DNA of 64,000 nt from Stachybotrys elegans (Eukaryota > Ascomycota > Sordariomycetes > Hypocreales > Stachybotryaceae). The notes beneath the pieces were generated by a model. It was not told the DNA's origin. It was given only the letters and a program-made list of their open reading frames with translations, and ran no database searches. Where the stretch lies: positions 1,674,001 through 1,738,000 of the forward strand of contig JAGPNK010000010.1 of NCBI GenBank assembly GCA_020746835.1, written 5' to 3'. A program made the position numbers and the translations under genes. Within the stretch, counting starts at the first letter, position 1. Every line of letters starts with the position of its first letter. Below are positions 13,258 through 27,100 of the stretch, piece after piece.

Positions 13258-13648
13258 TGTCTTTGCACCAAGACCAGAGGGGGATAAAATACCAAGACGG
13301 ACCAAAGGGAATACAACAAACAAGATGAGAAGAGACAAGGGAAAAGGATAGAAGAGGCAGACAGGCAGACAGGTAGGCAGGCAGACACAGACAGACAAAT
13401 AGCAGGTTTCTGTTACTCTGGTTCTACATGTGTGCCTCTCCTGTCTTTCTGGTCTGATCTCCCATGCCGAAGGAAGCACTTGTGCACAGGCAAACCAGAC
13501 ACACACAGACTTGCACAACAACAAGAGGGCAGAGGCAGGCCGTCGATTTGTTACGCACGACGGCTAGCCAAGCACCCATCTTCCCACCCGGGCCAGACCA
13601 AGCCTTGGCCTCCCTTGGAAACAACTCATCGTCGTCGTCGTCTTCTTG

Positions 13649-13690
13649 TTTTTTATTTACTTTATTTTATTTTATTTTTATTTTTATTTG
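13649..13690. repeat. T-rich TTTTA-type simple repeat
   Basis: About 40 bases of TTTTA/TTTA units, a sharp AT-rich island inside otherwise GC-rich DNA. Possible promoter, terminator or open-chromatin element; no direct evidence for any of these. Confidence 0.6.
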
Positions 13691-15000
13691 CAGGGAAAAC
13701 AAGGAGAATGAGTTGAGTTGCCGCCAGTCTCAGTAAGGCACACACGCAAAAAGGTCCGCCCCCCAGCCTTATAGCCTGGGTGTCTGGCGTATGGGCTTTC
13801 CTCTTGGGAAACCGACACCGAAATCAAGACACGGTTGGGGGGCGTGGCCCTACGGCACCACTCTCAGCGGAAGAGGGCCTTTGCCCATTGCCGTCTGCCA
13901 GCCAGCCTGGGCCTAAGGCTGGGTCCCTAGGGGTGTAGGGCGTAACAGCAGGGGTCTCTCCCTCTGCCTCTCTCCCCTCCCTTCTGCTTGGCTTGACTTG
14001 ACCTCGCTTGGATAGGTCCCCAGGGGCGTGGAGATACGTCCATCGTTGTGGCTTGCTTGCGTTGCGTCCCCCCAGCACACCACTACACACACCCAGATGA
14101 ATAATGATTACATGTAGTGTTCCCTGGTAAGGGTGGCAGGCCACTGTTTTCCCATTGCAGGCAGACCTAGCCTTATGGCCCGGCTCCCCCAATTTATTAC
14201 CAAGCGTATGACGATTTCCGCCTTTCCTTCCCATGTCATGACCGTGGGCGCACTCGAGCTGCATTGTTGTATGTGTCGTCGGAGACAACGAGTAAAGGTC
14301 GCGGACAATATCACCATCATCAAGCATCAAGTTAGAGTAGTCTTACTTGCTTTTTTTTTTTTCTTCTTTCTTTTTTCCGCCGCTCTGCATACTGACTCTG
14401 GAAGGAAAAGAAAGGGAAAGGCGTCCCTATGCCGCTGGACGTGTGCCCATCATTGTCGCCAATACAGGAATTCCACCCTGGCTAGACCTATCAGTAGCTC
14501 GTCTTTTTGTTTTGTTTCTCATGTCGGTTGGTTCTCTTGGAGGCCCTCGGATCATGCGATTCCCCCAACTTTTCCATTTCGTCGTCGTCGTCATTGACTC
14601 TGGCCATTTGCTCGGCGACTACTTGGCTTGGAGCCGGTGTCTGAGACTAGATGAACCCTTTCTCTTCTCTTTTCATTCTTAGGCCCTCTCTCTCCTCCTC
14701 TTATTCCCGTTGACTTACACGCAGCAGGACCCTGACGAAAATTCACCAGCCAATCCTCTTCCCCCTGTTCGTCACCGCCAGCGCCTCTTCCTCCTCCTTC
14801 TCCTCCTCTTTTGACTTGACAGAGTAAACGGAGGAATATGCGTGCTGCTTATTAGCGCCCATCCCTGTTGGGGCTACTCAAGTCTAACTGCTAATTTACC
14901 ACTTCTCTCTCCTCTCACCTGTGCCCCGTTCATGGCATCGTCGATCAACCGAGGGAGAGTTGTTTCACTTCCTTGGCCCCCCCTTTTTTCTCACATTCCA

Positions 15001-18000
15001 AATTTCGTGCAATGTGGCTCTCGCCGTCGTTGAGCGAGACGCACAACGTGAGCATGCCAGGTAATCGCTGCATTGGCGAATCCCTCACCCGACTATTGCC
15101 TACTTTGGGCAAGTGAATAACGTCAACAAGGAGCCGCCGACAGACTGGCAGAAGCCCGTCCGTAGGGCTCTTGCCTCGGCCTCGACGCTCCCGCGCCACG
15201 ATACGCATCATCGCGTGTGCCTCGCTCCCGCTAGCCACCCACCCACCGGCTCTATTCCAGCCAGTCCGTGCCTAGGTCACAGGTAGCAAGCTAGTATCTA
15301 GTTGTGGGAAGCTGATTTTCCCCCGGTCCTGGCTTGGCGGGGGAGAAAAGCCACAATGTCTGTACGTAGGTAGGCATGTTCCTCGCCGTTCGTGGAGATC
15401 CCATCGGCACGCCTTGTCCTCAGCCCTGCGCCCTGCAACTAACTCAGTAGAATCCTCTCCGACAGCCTCAGGCGACGGCACATAGACCCTCCCTGGCTAA
15501 CACCCGGGTGCCGGCGATTTTATTTCGCAAGGCAAGCTGCGCAAACGGGAACCAACATCCAGATCTCTGGGTACATCTCCAATTATCTTAGTGAGTCTCT
15601 CCGTCTAAATCGTAAACCCAGTGTATTCCTGCCGGCCAAGAGGCCGCTCCTCGGTCCCGAGATGGAGCTGGCCATTACTCACGCGTAAGATGATAACGTG
15701 CAACGTCCCGCCCTGGGAATCGCTTCCCGACCGCCCAGCACTAGAGATAACGATGCTGCCTCGCGATGGATCACCTTAGGGCTGACCTGAGCCCCTTGGC
15801 TAGCCGTCGTCTTCAACTGCCATAGCCCTGGTAGTGGTCCCCTCTTGACGCTCGTGTTCTCTATTCCTAATCTTGAAATGTAGACGACAAGGCGAAAGAG
15901 TCGGGGTGGATTCCCATGGGACTCCTCGCCGAAAGGTGGATACAGCTTCTCTCGACTGCGTTGAGCCTCGTTAACCTTACTCATCTGAGGAATTGCGAAA
16001 CGAGATGCCAAGGCACGGCTTTGGCCTTGCAAGGTTTCGATTCCATCGAGCAAACAAGACCCCCAAGGAAAGAAGAGAGAGGGCGGAGAGGAGAATTCAC
16101 CCGCGCCGTCCCATCTCTCCACATTTGCGCCATTCGCTCGCTTGCCTACTATGCACACACACACACACACGCTCCCAGGTGCACATCTGCGACACTGCAA
16201 CTGCAACTGCAACTGTAAGTGTAGTGCCAGTGTGTGCGTGGGCGGCACAGACACACATGCGCGCATAGACAGGCACACAGGCACACACCCGCGCGCGTGC
16301 GTGCAAAGGTTCCCTACATATATCCTCGTAGGCGCAACCCGGTCGAATCAGCGCACGAGGGAGCGGGAAAAGTACGCCCCCCTCCTGCTTTCTTTTTCAC
16401 ACATGGCCGGCCATCGTGATCAGAAAACAGCCTGCGGAGTGGGAGGCTCCTCAGCTCCCATGCGACGCCATCAAAGTTGCATGCAGCACTGGCCGGGAAT
16501 GTCCCTTGCTATTGTTGTGCTCCTGATCTGTCACCGCCAAACTGCAACTATCCGTCAGACCACGAGACCTGCGGACACCGGAGCCGACGAGGCTTTCCGC
16601 CGAGGCGTCGGTCCCCAGACTCACACACTCAATTCATCCTTCTTTCCTTCGCTTGGGCACACCGTCACTTTTTGCCTGCCCCGAGCGCATTGCCCAAACG
16701 ACGCCACGCCCTAGCAAACCCATGAGCTCGCCCACAACTTGCTAATAATCGCCACCTGTTGCATGCTAACTAAGCCCTACCAAAAAGCCAAAGCTGGGCC
16801 TGTTGACGCCCTGGGCCCCTGCTAAAATAAAACCTACCCATTCCCTTCCTCTTCGTTTTGCCCACTGTGTTTTGGCTACGATCCATCCCGCGGCGGGGGT
16901 TCGGGCGGGTTGGTAAAAATAGCCCCCCGTTTGCCACGACAAGACAAAGACAGGATTGCAGTGCAAGAGGCAGTTCGGATCACGATCCTCCCGATTGCGT
17001 CCCTTGTCTTCGGTTTGTGTTGTTTTTGGCAAACAACCGCGTCCCCCCCCCTCACCGAAGCCCGTCCGGCTCCGGAACGAAGGGACAGGGAAACAAGCCA
17101 AGCAGTAGGAATCAACGTTGCATGACGGCGTGTATGTACATACAGATACTCGCTTGTCAATCCCACCTCAGCCCTACCTTTGGCATCATGCTTGCACTGT
17201 ATTACTAAGTCGTCGGGAGGGGGGGGAGGACCATTTTGACGTGATGCCGCCCAAACTTTCACCCCGTTCCCTGCCCAGCCAACGTCTGATTGGACATGTT
17301 GCGAGGTTTGCTTCCCGCGGCGTGTACGTGTGAAAGGTGCGTACAGGCCCGCCTGCAGGATGAGTGAGTAAGTGAGTGTGTGTGCATGTATGTAGGTTTG
17401 GCGGGATAAAGCGTCATCGTGCGCTACGGCATGGTCCTCGGTCACGGCCTCTCCCATATCCCTACGTGGAAACCCATGGAGGATTGCCTGCCTCTTTGTT
17501 CATCCCGTCCCGCCTTGAGCCTCGGCTTCACATCCCGGTCCCCTCTCCAAATCGACCTTCCTTCTGCGACGCTCCCATCCCACTTCCCCCAGGGTTGCAT
17601 CTCAGGCACAGTACATACATGAGAGAGAAGGAAAGGGATGCCGTTTGTTGATCCCCCCCACCCGATCCCCATATCCGCTCGCCCATCCTACCTTGCCTAT
17701 CCACCCCGCTGCCCGCCCAATCTCTATGTATCTGTCATCGCCTTGCAGGGCGGTGCCAAGGGTCGTCCGCAAATCGGCCTTTACCGGATACATCAGACGC
17801 AGAGGGCGAGGAGAAGAGAGGGGTGCCTCGCAGGAACAAGACACTCCTCACTCACAGGACAAGAGAGGGCGAACCGCCTCGCGGGAGATGGACTAGGCAG
17901 CACGTAGAAAGGATGGTAAGGCAGAGTCGTTTTTTTTTTGCTTGGTATACGGCGGTGGTGGTGTGCAAGCATGATCAATTCTGCCCGTTTGCTCTTGATA

Positions 18001-21000
18001 TGCCAAATTGCGCACATCCACATTGCCAAGTAACCACCAATGTGCTATCCGCTCCCCTCCTCGGCTGTTTCCTCTTTCTGCCACAAGGAGACATCGACTG
18101 CAGATGCGCGGCATGCCCGGTTATCCAAGCCCTACACCCCTTGCCAGCGACAAGAGACGTCGTGGGGTTAACCTGTGCCCTCGCTTCCCTTTCCCTCTTG
18201 CATCGTGATAGTATAATCACGCTCCGTTTGGGTAGTAGAGAGGGAGGGGAGGGGGGGGGTCTCCGAAACAGAAGCCCAAGCCCAGCCCCTGCTGGCAGTG
18301 GACGCACGTAGACACGATACTATCATTCAAATGAATGGGGAGTCCAGGTTAATGTCTCCATGTCATGTAGAGCGTCGTCGTCGTCATCGGCTTGCGACTG
18401 CTGCGCCTTCGGGGTTGCTCATATGCGTACTGCCTGTCTTGTCGCGCCTTGGCTCTAACTTGTCCCTGCTTTGTTTGTTTGGCCGTTGCCCTCCTCGGGG
18501 CGTTTCTAATACATGAATAGTGAGCACGACGCGCGCGGCAAACAGAGCGGCTACGGGCTCCCTCCTCCCTCTACAGGACAGGGTGTATGGGGTGTTGCAT
18601 CCAGAGTTATTGCCGGAGGTTTGCCCGCAAGACGAATCAAATCAAGCGTCCTCCTTTACCCGCCCGCTGTTTCTGTTTCCTGATTGCAGCCTCCCTCGAC
18701 GTCGTCACGCCGTCACATCGTCACATCATCACATCCAACAAGGCAAGCCAGTGCACGATTGCCTTTCTTCTTGCCGTCCGTCAGCATCCACTTCCCCAGG
18801 CCTGATCGCTGCTGACACGCGCCGGGGACTTTTTCTTCCTACCAGAAGCAGTAAGCTTGACTGGGTTTGTGCTTGTAGCATCACTCTAAACCTTGGCCGC
18901 ACTATTTTGCCTTTTGGGCAGCCAAGACATGGGGCGGCGCTATTAGCCATGACACTGCGTTTCCCCTCTCTTCCTTAATCGATTGCTTCATTCCTTGGCG
19001 CGTATTCTGTTTAGTCGCCGGGCGAGCTTTGTCATTCTGCTTTCTTCACATCATCATCGCTGCTATGACTGGTCCCGCCATCGCCATCATCATAGCCACC
19101 GCCTCTCGCTGACCCCACGTAAGACTTCTGCTGTCCCATATTCGGGCTGTATCCAAGACACGCAGGATATTGGCCGCCCCAGGCACTCATCGTGACTCGG
19201 GATGCCATGATTCCGGGGTCAGCTGGCCAACATGAGTAAGAGGGATATTATGTCGCGTGGGAAACTCGCAGATGGCATGTGTCATGGGGTTCTGCCTCCC
19301 TTGGCCACGCCTCACATCTATGACTCGCCTTGTGCATCGTATGTACAGCAGTCTTGCACGGCATGTGCGCTGGGATCGAGTCTAAGATTGCCGTCCGCCC
19401 CAGGTGGTGAAGGAGATCCAGAGATGCCCGTCGCCCTTGGCTATAATTATCCTGACTCCCGTGGACTATGGCCGCTCGCCTCATCGGAAACTCGCCTTTC
19501 CACTGGCTAGCAAGCCCAAAACGATGCACGCCCCGTGGCCGTGGCCGGGACATGGACAACTGCCAGGCAGACCCTGGTCCTAGTGCTCCCTAGGTCTGGC
19601 CTGGTGCAAAGCCCGTCGTTTCGTCCGTTGCGGCAATGCATCGGCACTTGATTGGCGGCGTGCAAGGAAAAGCAAGCAAAAAGAAAACAGGGAGAAACCT
19701 GGAGCCGTAGCGTACTATGCAAGAGCCAGAACGCAAGAAGCCGAGCATCCACAGCTCGAGCTCCACGGGGTGGGTTTCATTCCTTATGCCAGAGCAATTC
19801 GCACCGAATGCGAACCTCGTTGCCGTGATGACTTGTCTCGTATCGAAAACCATTACAGGGCGGCGCCTCCTCTCCGGCCTCGTTCCATGGGCCGACGACA
19901 AGAGACAGAGAACCCCGACGGACCTCCTGCGCCTTGGCTTCCAAATTACTCCTCGCGGTGACTTTTACCCCTACAAGACCACGTAACCGCCAAGTCCTCC
20001 ACATCGCGGGGGGCTTCGTCGCAGGCGGCTAATAGATGATGCTGCATCGAGAAGAGAAGATGGCGACGCCAATGAGCCGAGCGCCATCACGCGACCCTCG
20101 GACACATGTTCAACCACCTAGTCCAGGGCAGGCTATGATCAGTGCGAGGCGGTGGATGGATGGAATGCTCGGCCGCCTTGCTTTGGTGAGCAAAGCTTGA
20201 TTCACCGCAATACAGCAATATGCAGCTAGCGTTAGCGAAAGGCGCATTGCTACGCAGATTCACATCTCGAGATGCAAATCTGCGTCATCTCAAAGCGCTG
20301 CACCGCTTCCCCCAGCTGGGGGTGTCTCTAAGTAGACTGCCAGGGCATATCCACCGCCAAAAGGTCCCTTGAACCATTCCCATTACATATGGCCATCGCG
20401 AGCTCCGCGTCGTCCTTGATCACGGCGGCTTCCGTGCAAGCAATGCTGGCCCATGGGAATGTAGTCACCGTGTCTCGCCCTAGCCGGAGAAAAGTCCAAG
20501 AATTGACCTAGACCCGGCACCCTGTGTGTTTTAATGAACCTTGATGCACCCCCAGCGTTTACCCACGGCAAGGCAAATATAGATGAACCATTTTTTCGAA
20601 GGGAAACGTCGGAGAATCATCGCGTTGCCTCTACAGCCACCCCCGTTTCCCTTCCCTTCTCTTCCCTGCGCTGTCTCTTGAAACAAGCGTGAGACTCGAG
20701 CCAGAAGCAATTCATGATTGGAAAGAACAAGCCGAGAAAAGTAACAGAGGGTGACAAAAAGAGGGACGAGACAGCCTGCGGGACCCTTATCTCGGCCCTA
20801 TCAGGCATGGAAGACAAGGGCCTGTGCTGCATCTTGCTGTCGATCTGCCATGCCATCTGCCACCGTGCCGTATGTACATGCAAGATCTGGAACTTTTCTC
20901 CCGCCCCCAAGTTGGAGAAGAATCCCGTCTGCTGCGTTGCCTTGGTTTTTTTCGATCTTGTTATTTCCTTACATCACCCTAGCGCGCCATCACCGGGCTT

Positions 21001-22398
21001 CTAACGTGAACCAAGACAGTTGGGCTCATTCATCTGCTTCCGTGAGTTTGGTCCATTCCGTTGGGCTGGCTACCAAGAGGAAGCCAAGTGCGTACGCGGC
21101 CAGCCCTAGGGGGCGGCGATCCTTGGCAGCCCTGCCAAACGAAAACAGAGAGTGTCTGGGCTCAGGGGGACAGTGACCAACCACCGGAAGCTGAGTGGTC
21201 AATGTCGGCACACGCCTTGCCTCAGGCTTCAAACTTAATCATCCAGCCTTCGGGGCCAAGGCAAGGTCCGAGGGACGGGAGTCACACGGAACTACCACGG
21301 CGGTGGGAGGGATCCAAACGTAGCGCCGGAGGGCGCTGTGGATCGGACAGCCGAGACGGCCGGGTCATTTCCCACTTTAGGCGAAGTGATATGGGGTAGC
21401 GAGTCTGTCGATCTGAGTCAGGGCTGAAGACAGGCGGCTGGACGGAGAGTGCCTGTGCCAAAAACCTGGCTACTGGACAGCTATCCATAATTCTGTCACT
21501 CAAGGGGAGGAGGGGAGGAGGGGGGGTTTGGTCACGCCCCGGCCTCGAGTGCGGAATATGCCCTTCGTGAGACTTCGTCCCATGTAAAATGTCATGCCAA
21601 TGCATTCCGCTCACCCGCTGCGTTGCCATGACGGGACAGGACGGAGACGGTGGCCAACGGCGCCCCTCCCGCGTCCAGATTACGGATGCTAGACGGAGCA
21701 TACGGTGTGCCTCTAGAGGCACAACCTTGGCTTCAAAGCTGAAAGCGTCACAGCAGTTATGGATATCGACTTCAACTCCTGACAAGAGGTCTTGTTGCCG
21801 AGTCGTCTATCAGGGCGGGCGTGCATGCAGCATGGCATCACGGTCGATGTGCGCGAATCACGGAGGCGATAGCAAACCAGGAAGCAGAAACAAAACGGGT
21901 ACGAATGGGACCAATGCAACCTCACCCGTGTCATTGGGGCAGGCGGCGAGCCAATTAACCATGCGGCGAGGATGCTACCCGCCAAGCGTGCATGGCGGCA
22001 GCGTTGAGCGCTTCGACTTTTGGCCACATCCAAGGAGCTCTCCCCGGCGCTATGAGGCTTTCGGGACGCCTCATTGGGGCGTGGAATAGTGGCTTTGCGC
22101 TGCGATGGCTGAAGCCTGGGTCGAAGCGGCAATGATAGGCGGACGCGATGGGGTCAAGGCAAGTTCCAAGTCGCAGTAAAGTGGGTAGCAGAGTCAATAT
22201 CCGTACGCTCGTCTCGAGTTGCTATAACGGTCAAACTGATCTGCCGATGGCTTCAGCAGGCAATGTTTCCCACCCTGTGCGACTGACTAGCCGGTCCGAA
22301 AGGATGCCCAGCGAGTATGGGACTCATGACCGTTACACGAGATGTCTAGGGTTAAAGGAGGCTCTTTTCAGCTATCCATGGCATTGGGGTCCAAGCAT
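15001..22398. other. gene desert, central part
   Basis: Over 7 kb with no supportable gene. Frames of up to about 200 codons exist on both strands, but they overlap one another, show no domain or signal peptide, and lack plausible splicing partners. One CA dinucleotide run is present at 16153-16170. No transposon ends, tRNA or rRNA were recognised. A long non-coding RNA or a distal regulatory region is possible but not demonstrable from sequence alone. Confidence 0.45.
16153..16170. repeat. CA dinucleotide microsatellite
   Basis: About nine CA units in non-coding DNA. Confidence 0.8.
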
Positions 22399-22420
22399 GG
22401 GGGGGGGGGGGGGGGGGGGG
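22399..22420. repeat. G22 homopolymer
   Basis: Twenty-two consecutive G on the plus strand in non-coding DNA, the longest G run on this strand in the window. Confidence 0.8.
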
Positions 22421-24158
22421 AGAAAGCAGTGAAGGCTTCAGTTAACGGACGCCACCACCATAATACCACGCAAAGGGTCATTGGGGGCCACCGCATCTCA
22501 GCCAATAGCTCTTACGGCTGGATGTCTCGCTGTGCACGGCGCAGGCCGTGCACATGGCAAGCTCGTCCATGGGCGGGAAGCGTGACTGGCTTCAACGAGC
22601 TAGTAGATCGTAGGGGGGAGAGGAGCAGACTCTCTGATTCGATCTGAGCTAACTTGATAGTGCCTCCACTAGAGCAGGTTCTAGACGCTTACCTCTTGGT
22701 TCGCTCGCGCCGCCGTGGAGCTGTGTCGATGCGCGTATGTGCGTGTGGGGTGGTAGGACAAGGACAAAGCCATAGCTCTTGTGTATGTGGTATGTGTGTG
22801 TCATGGCTCAACCAGAGATAGAGATACGCCTACGCCATCTATAGGAGCAGGCAGATATATGCCACGGTGGGTGGAGGGTTCATTCACGAATCAGGAGCGG
22901 CTGAGGTCTCAAGCCCATCATGGCAATCTTTGAGGTGGAGGTGCTGAAGAGCAATTCGACAGGGGTTGGGTAAGTTACTGCTTTCGTTCTCGCTGCCGTG
23001 GCCAAAACAACGGCCAAGAGAATTGCAGTGTAATTGGATTGCACTATGTGTACCGACTACATAGTAAGGAGTGCGTATGTATGGGCGGTATAGCCGGTCG
23101 GCCGGCTCCCGTCGGCGAGATACCCTGACTTTGACTCAACATGACGGAATACGGCGTCTGGGTTTGGGGAACACGGGGTACCGTACACCCCGTATATGTA
23201 TGTGTTGTTTATCTCCGTCCTCGAGGCTCGCTTCAAAGTCCCGTCTCGCAACGGATGCGATATGCCTCGGCTCGAGGGAGTACCAATGGATACGGTGAAT
23301 GGCAATATCGTGGGTTTAACGATGGGGCCGGGCTGCCAGAGGAGGGTGCGGAGGAGGTATTTTGCCCCAGCATTCGTCATGGCTGGTCTTGGTGTTTGCA
23401 TACTCGACACCTCGGTCTTCGGATAGGGCTGCAGCCACGCCACGCCCAGGCCCAGGTGACTGGTCTTCGCCATCCAACTCCAGAGCCTCCTTCATCTCTC
23501 TCCCACATAGCACTAATACCGCCCTCACCTGGGAGCTAGGCTCGCAATACATACCCATACGGTCTTGGACCGTCAGCCACCCCCCCTCCCTATAGCCTCA
23601 GCTAGACTCGACCAAACCAAAGCCACCGCCCATCACCATTCCCGCCAAAGCACAACTCCGGAGGTGTGCTCCGCCAACCTGGACCGCAACGGGGCGTGTG
23701 TGGCAATGTTTTGCTTTTTGGAGTTGGCTAATTTGCGCCAGGCACGCGACATGGACAGACAAGCAATTTCTCTTATGTCAAAGGCTCTTTTCGATCCCCG
23801 GGGGCGGGACGCACACCTAATGACCATGGCATGGAGATGGCCTCTGCTCTTCGGCAGTGAGTGACGGAAACGGTGAAAGGCTCCGTCGCACGGCTCCCCC
23901 CTCTGAAGCCGATTCCCCGTGTGCGAATGATCTCCAGATAAATGCCGTTACAACGGCCCCTTGCCTTGCTGGCCCACTGCTTTCCCCATCGCGCTCTGCA
24001 ATCGTACCGTTTTACGGCAAGAAAGCCATGTCTGAGACCATGTTGGTGATGTAGTTGTATGTGTTGTGATGATGCCTTGCCCCCTCCCCATGCGGACAAT
24101 GCCGACAGTCCGGAAACCCGGAGCTAGGGTCATACCAGGTGGAAGCCTCCGTGATCCC

Positions 24159-24184
24159 GATGTTCCTCCCCGATGTTCCTCCCC
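24159..24184. repeat. 13-bp direct tandem duplication
   Basis: GATGTTCCTCCCC occurs twice, head to tail, in non-coding DNA. Probably a simple slippage product. Confidence 0.8.
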
Positions 24185-27100
24185 GAAGTCTGTCGATCAG
24201 CGAATGGATGACACAAGGAACGTGGCCAACCACTCGGCCAGCAAGGCCTACTAGCGGTACGACGGTCGGCGAAACGGCCGGTGCCGTCGTCGCCCAGGAC
24301 GGAGGTGCGAGGCAACAAGCCAGCCGCCAACCAGCTAGAGCTAAAGCTTGGCTCCGGCCTTGAGATATTTTCATCTCGTGTTGAAACTATGCCTTGCCTC
24401 CATTCCTTTGGGGGGTGGGTAGGGTCTCACCATCCCTTTGCAGCCTCTGCTGCTGCACCTCTGAATGGCTCCCAGACTCCCGGGTCCTGGGTCTTGTGTT
24501 GGTTGTCCGTGAATCCATCCGCTCCTCCTGCTTTGCTTACTTTGGATATGTGGCCCGCCCATGGTATGGTCCGGCCGCCCTCCCTGTTTTCAGCTTGTCA
24601 CGTAATCAACTCAGATAGACCGTGTTGCTCATTGGAAATTGATTACCCACCGAACAGATGGCGTGCGTGAAGGATAAGAAACGACACAAACTCCGTCCAG
24701 GCCAGCATTCCCGTCTGGGGTAGATGACGCAGACCCTCCCCTCCCCCTGGGGGAATAGAATAGGGAGGGAGCGGAAAGAATGGAAACAGAAAGGGCTGAG
24801 AAGCGCGGAAATAGGCAAGGGGTGCGACGAGACCCAGCCCTAGATCACTGCATCGACTCCTACGCCACTGCCCTGTATGTGTGTGTGGGTAGCGCTCCGT
24901 CGTTTAGTAGGACATAGACGGAATGGTCAGTGAGCCCCCCCCCGTAAGCCTGGGGCAGCCCTGGAGGCCAGTCGGGAAAAGCCAAGAACCCCGAGGTGCA
25001 GGCTAACGGCCATGATGAGGAAGGGCCGCCTCGACGGATTCTCTTGTCGCTTACACCATCCTTTCCCTCCAGCTCCGGGGCGACGGACGGACGGGGTGTG
25101 TAGGAAATGGCAGCAGGGGACATGTTACGTCCGATGCCAAAAAAACAACTACGCCGTCAGGCTCATGGTGGTTTAGTTGTTGCAGTCACCTATTTTCCTC
25201 TCCTTTGACTCCGCCTGCCAGGTCCCCGAGGCGTGGTCAGACACCATCATTTCATTAACAGAGAACAACATCAGCAGACAACTAGGTCATAGCCTACGGC
25301 TTGTGGCGTCTGAGCCGAGCCAACTGCCCGCCTCCGTCTCCGGTCCTTAATAAGGCTGAGGGGCTGCCGAGCCATGGCAAGGCAGTGCACAACGATGGAT
25401 ATAGGAGTTAAGCAAAGGGTAGAGTTTGTTGGGAAATCGGGGCTTCCTGGTTCACCGAGGAGGCTCAACTAGGCGCTGATCCTGCAACGAGCATTGCGAA
25501 GATCCTTTTTTCATGTTGTAATCTAGTTTGTCTCTTGGTTGTTGGTTCCAGTCTCTCCCTACTACTGTCGCCGACCGCCACTCCGGACGGGACGGCGGCG
25601 CTCAGACTTGGAAACTCACCCACTTGCAATGCGTCAACTGCTTACGTCTACTTGTCCCTCCGTCTTACCGGGCGTGCGCAAACCGACTTTAGATCATCAT
25701 CTTGTGCCGCCGAAGTCATCATCATCATCATCAATAACGTTGGTCACCAACCTCGGCTTACCAAAGTCTTACTAACCAGAGCTCCTGCCAGCTTCGCCTC
25801 TGCCCTGCATGTGTGTCCTGCGTCCCCAGAGGTTGCGGCGTGGTTCGCAAGTATCGACATAAGCACGGCCCCCATAGCTGATCCAGACCATCTCACTGAC
25901 AATCCACAGGCTGTCACATCTGGTTCCTAACAACTTTGACAAGCCAAGCCTCTTCTGGGATGTCCAACCTGTATGTCATGACGATGCCGTGAAGGCTCAT
26001 GGTACGGGCTGTCGGCGAGTATGTCTGCTTACTTACTTGCCCGTATTATACCTGATCTCACAAACGGCCATGGCTACAAGGAACGCCTGCCTCTACGTTC
26101 GGCCGAGACGGACGCTACATAATGCCAAATACGGAGAACGGCCTCGCTTCTCCTTGTTCCCTCTTCCGTCCATGCCTGCCTTGCCTCATCCCAACAACCC
26201 CCCCAGACGATGCCTCATCCTCCTACGCACCTGGGATATCCCCGTCGCTCTCCGTATCGCTACCACGACATGGTCTGGAAGATGGCCTGGAAGAAGGGGG
26301 GGTGCAGGACACCACGCATCTTCATTTCCGTGCGCGCGCGCCATGCATCCAGCACACGCAGATAGATGCCCGCGGGGGAGGACCCGGAGGCAGGCATGGC
26401 AGGTAACCGCCAAGCGAAGACGAGAAGGCTGGTCGCAAGCCTTGCTCGCTGACTTCCATGCAGCCAGCCGCCTGCTCCTGTCTCAGACTCGCACAAAAGG
26501 GAAAAAGGGGGCCAAGATGGCCGAGAAGGGTGAATTTCCGGATGAGCGATAAAACAAAATAAAACAAGAAAAATTGAAAGTCGGCCCGAGCAGCACGGCA
26601 GCCAATGTAACCTTGCACTCAAACCTGCCCTGCCTGCCTGCCCCTGCAGCGAGATATGGTGCCTCTGGGCGATCGTCAGCACCTAAACGTTGGACCAGGA
26701 CCAGCTCGCTCGTTCATGCTGCTCGACTGTGCGAGCCGCCCCTCTGGCATGTCATCACCAACCGAGGCTGCACTGGCTCCCATGTGATGCCCACCATCCA
26801 TGTGCGATGAGAAGCAGCAACGGGTGCTACTGTGTAATCCTAGAGGAGGGGTGCTATCTTTCCGCCCCAGGCTTCAACATGCAGATGTTGTGCCCTTGCA
26901 GTTGCCCTGGCCTGATTACCTTGTTCCTTTTTTTCTCTTCTTCGCTTCTCTCCTGAGACAATTGTGATCCTTCTCTGCCTCTCATGGCTGGGGAAGCGCC
27001 CGGGATAGAGAACCTTCACTGCTGTGTGCCTCCCAGCTGTCCCTGGAGGAAGGATTCGCCGCCCAAGCATAGTGATCCATAAAGCCGGGAAGCCCTCAAT

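Larger units (their letters stand above)
12261..15000. other. non-coding region rich in pyrimidine tracts and homopolymers
   Basis: No gene is supported. The stretch holds repeated CT-rich tracts (for example CCCT repeats near 13130-13145), an 18-G run, an AT-rich TTTTA block and a T12 run at 14351-14362. The open frames on both strands consist of low-complexity Ser/Leu/Pro/Phe sequence produced by these tracts and have no domain character. Confidence 0.45.
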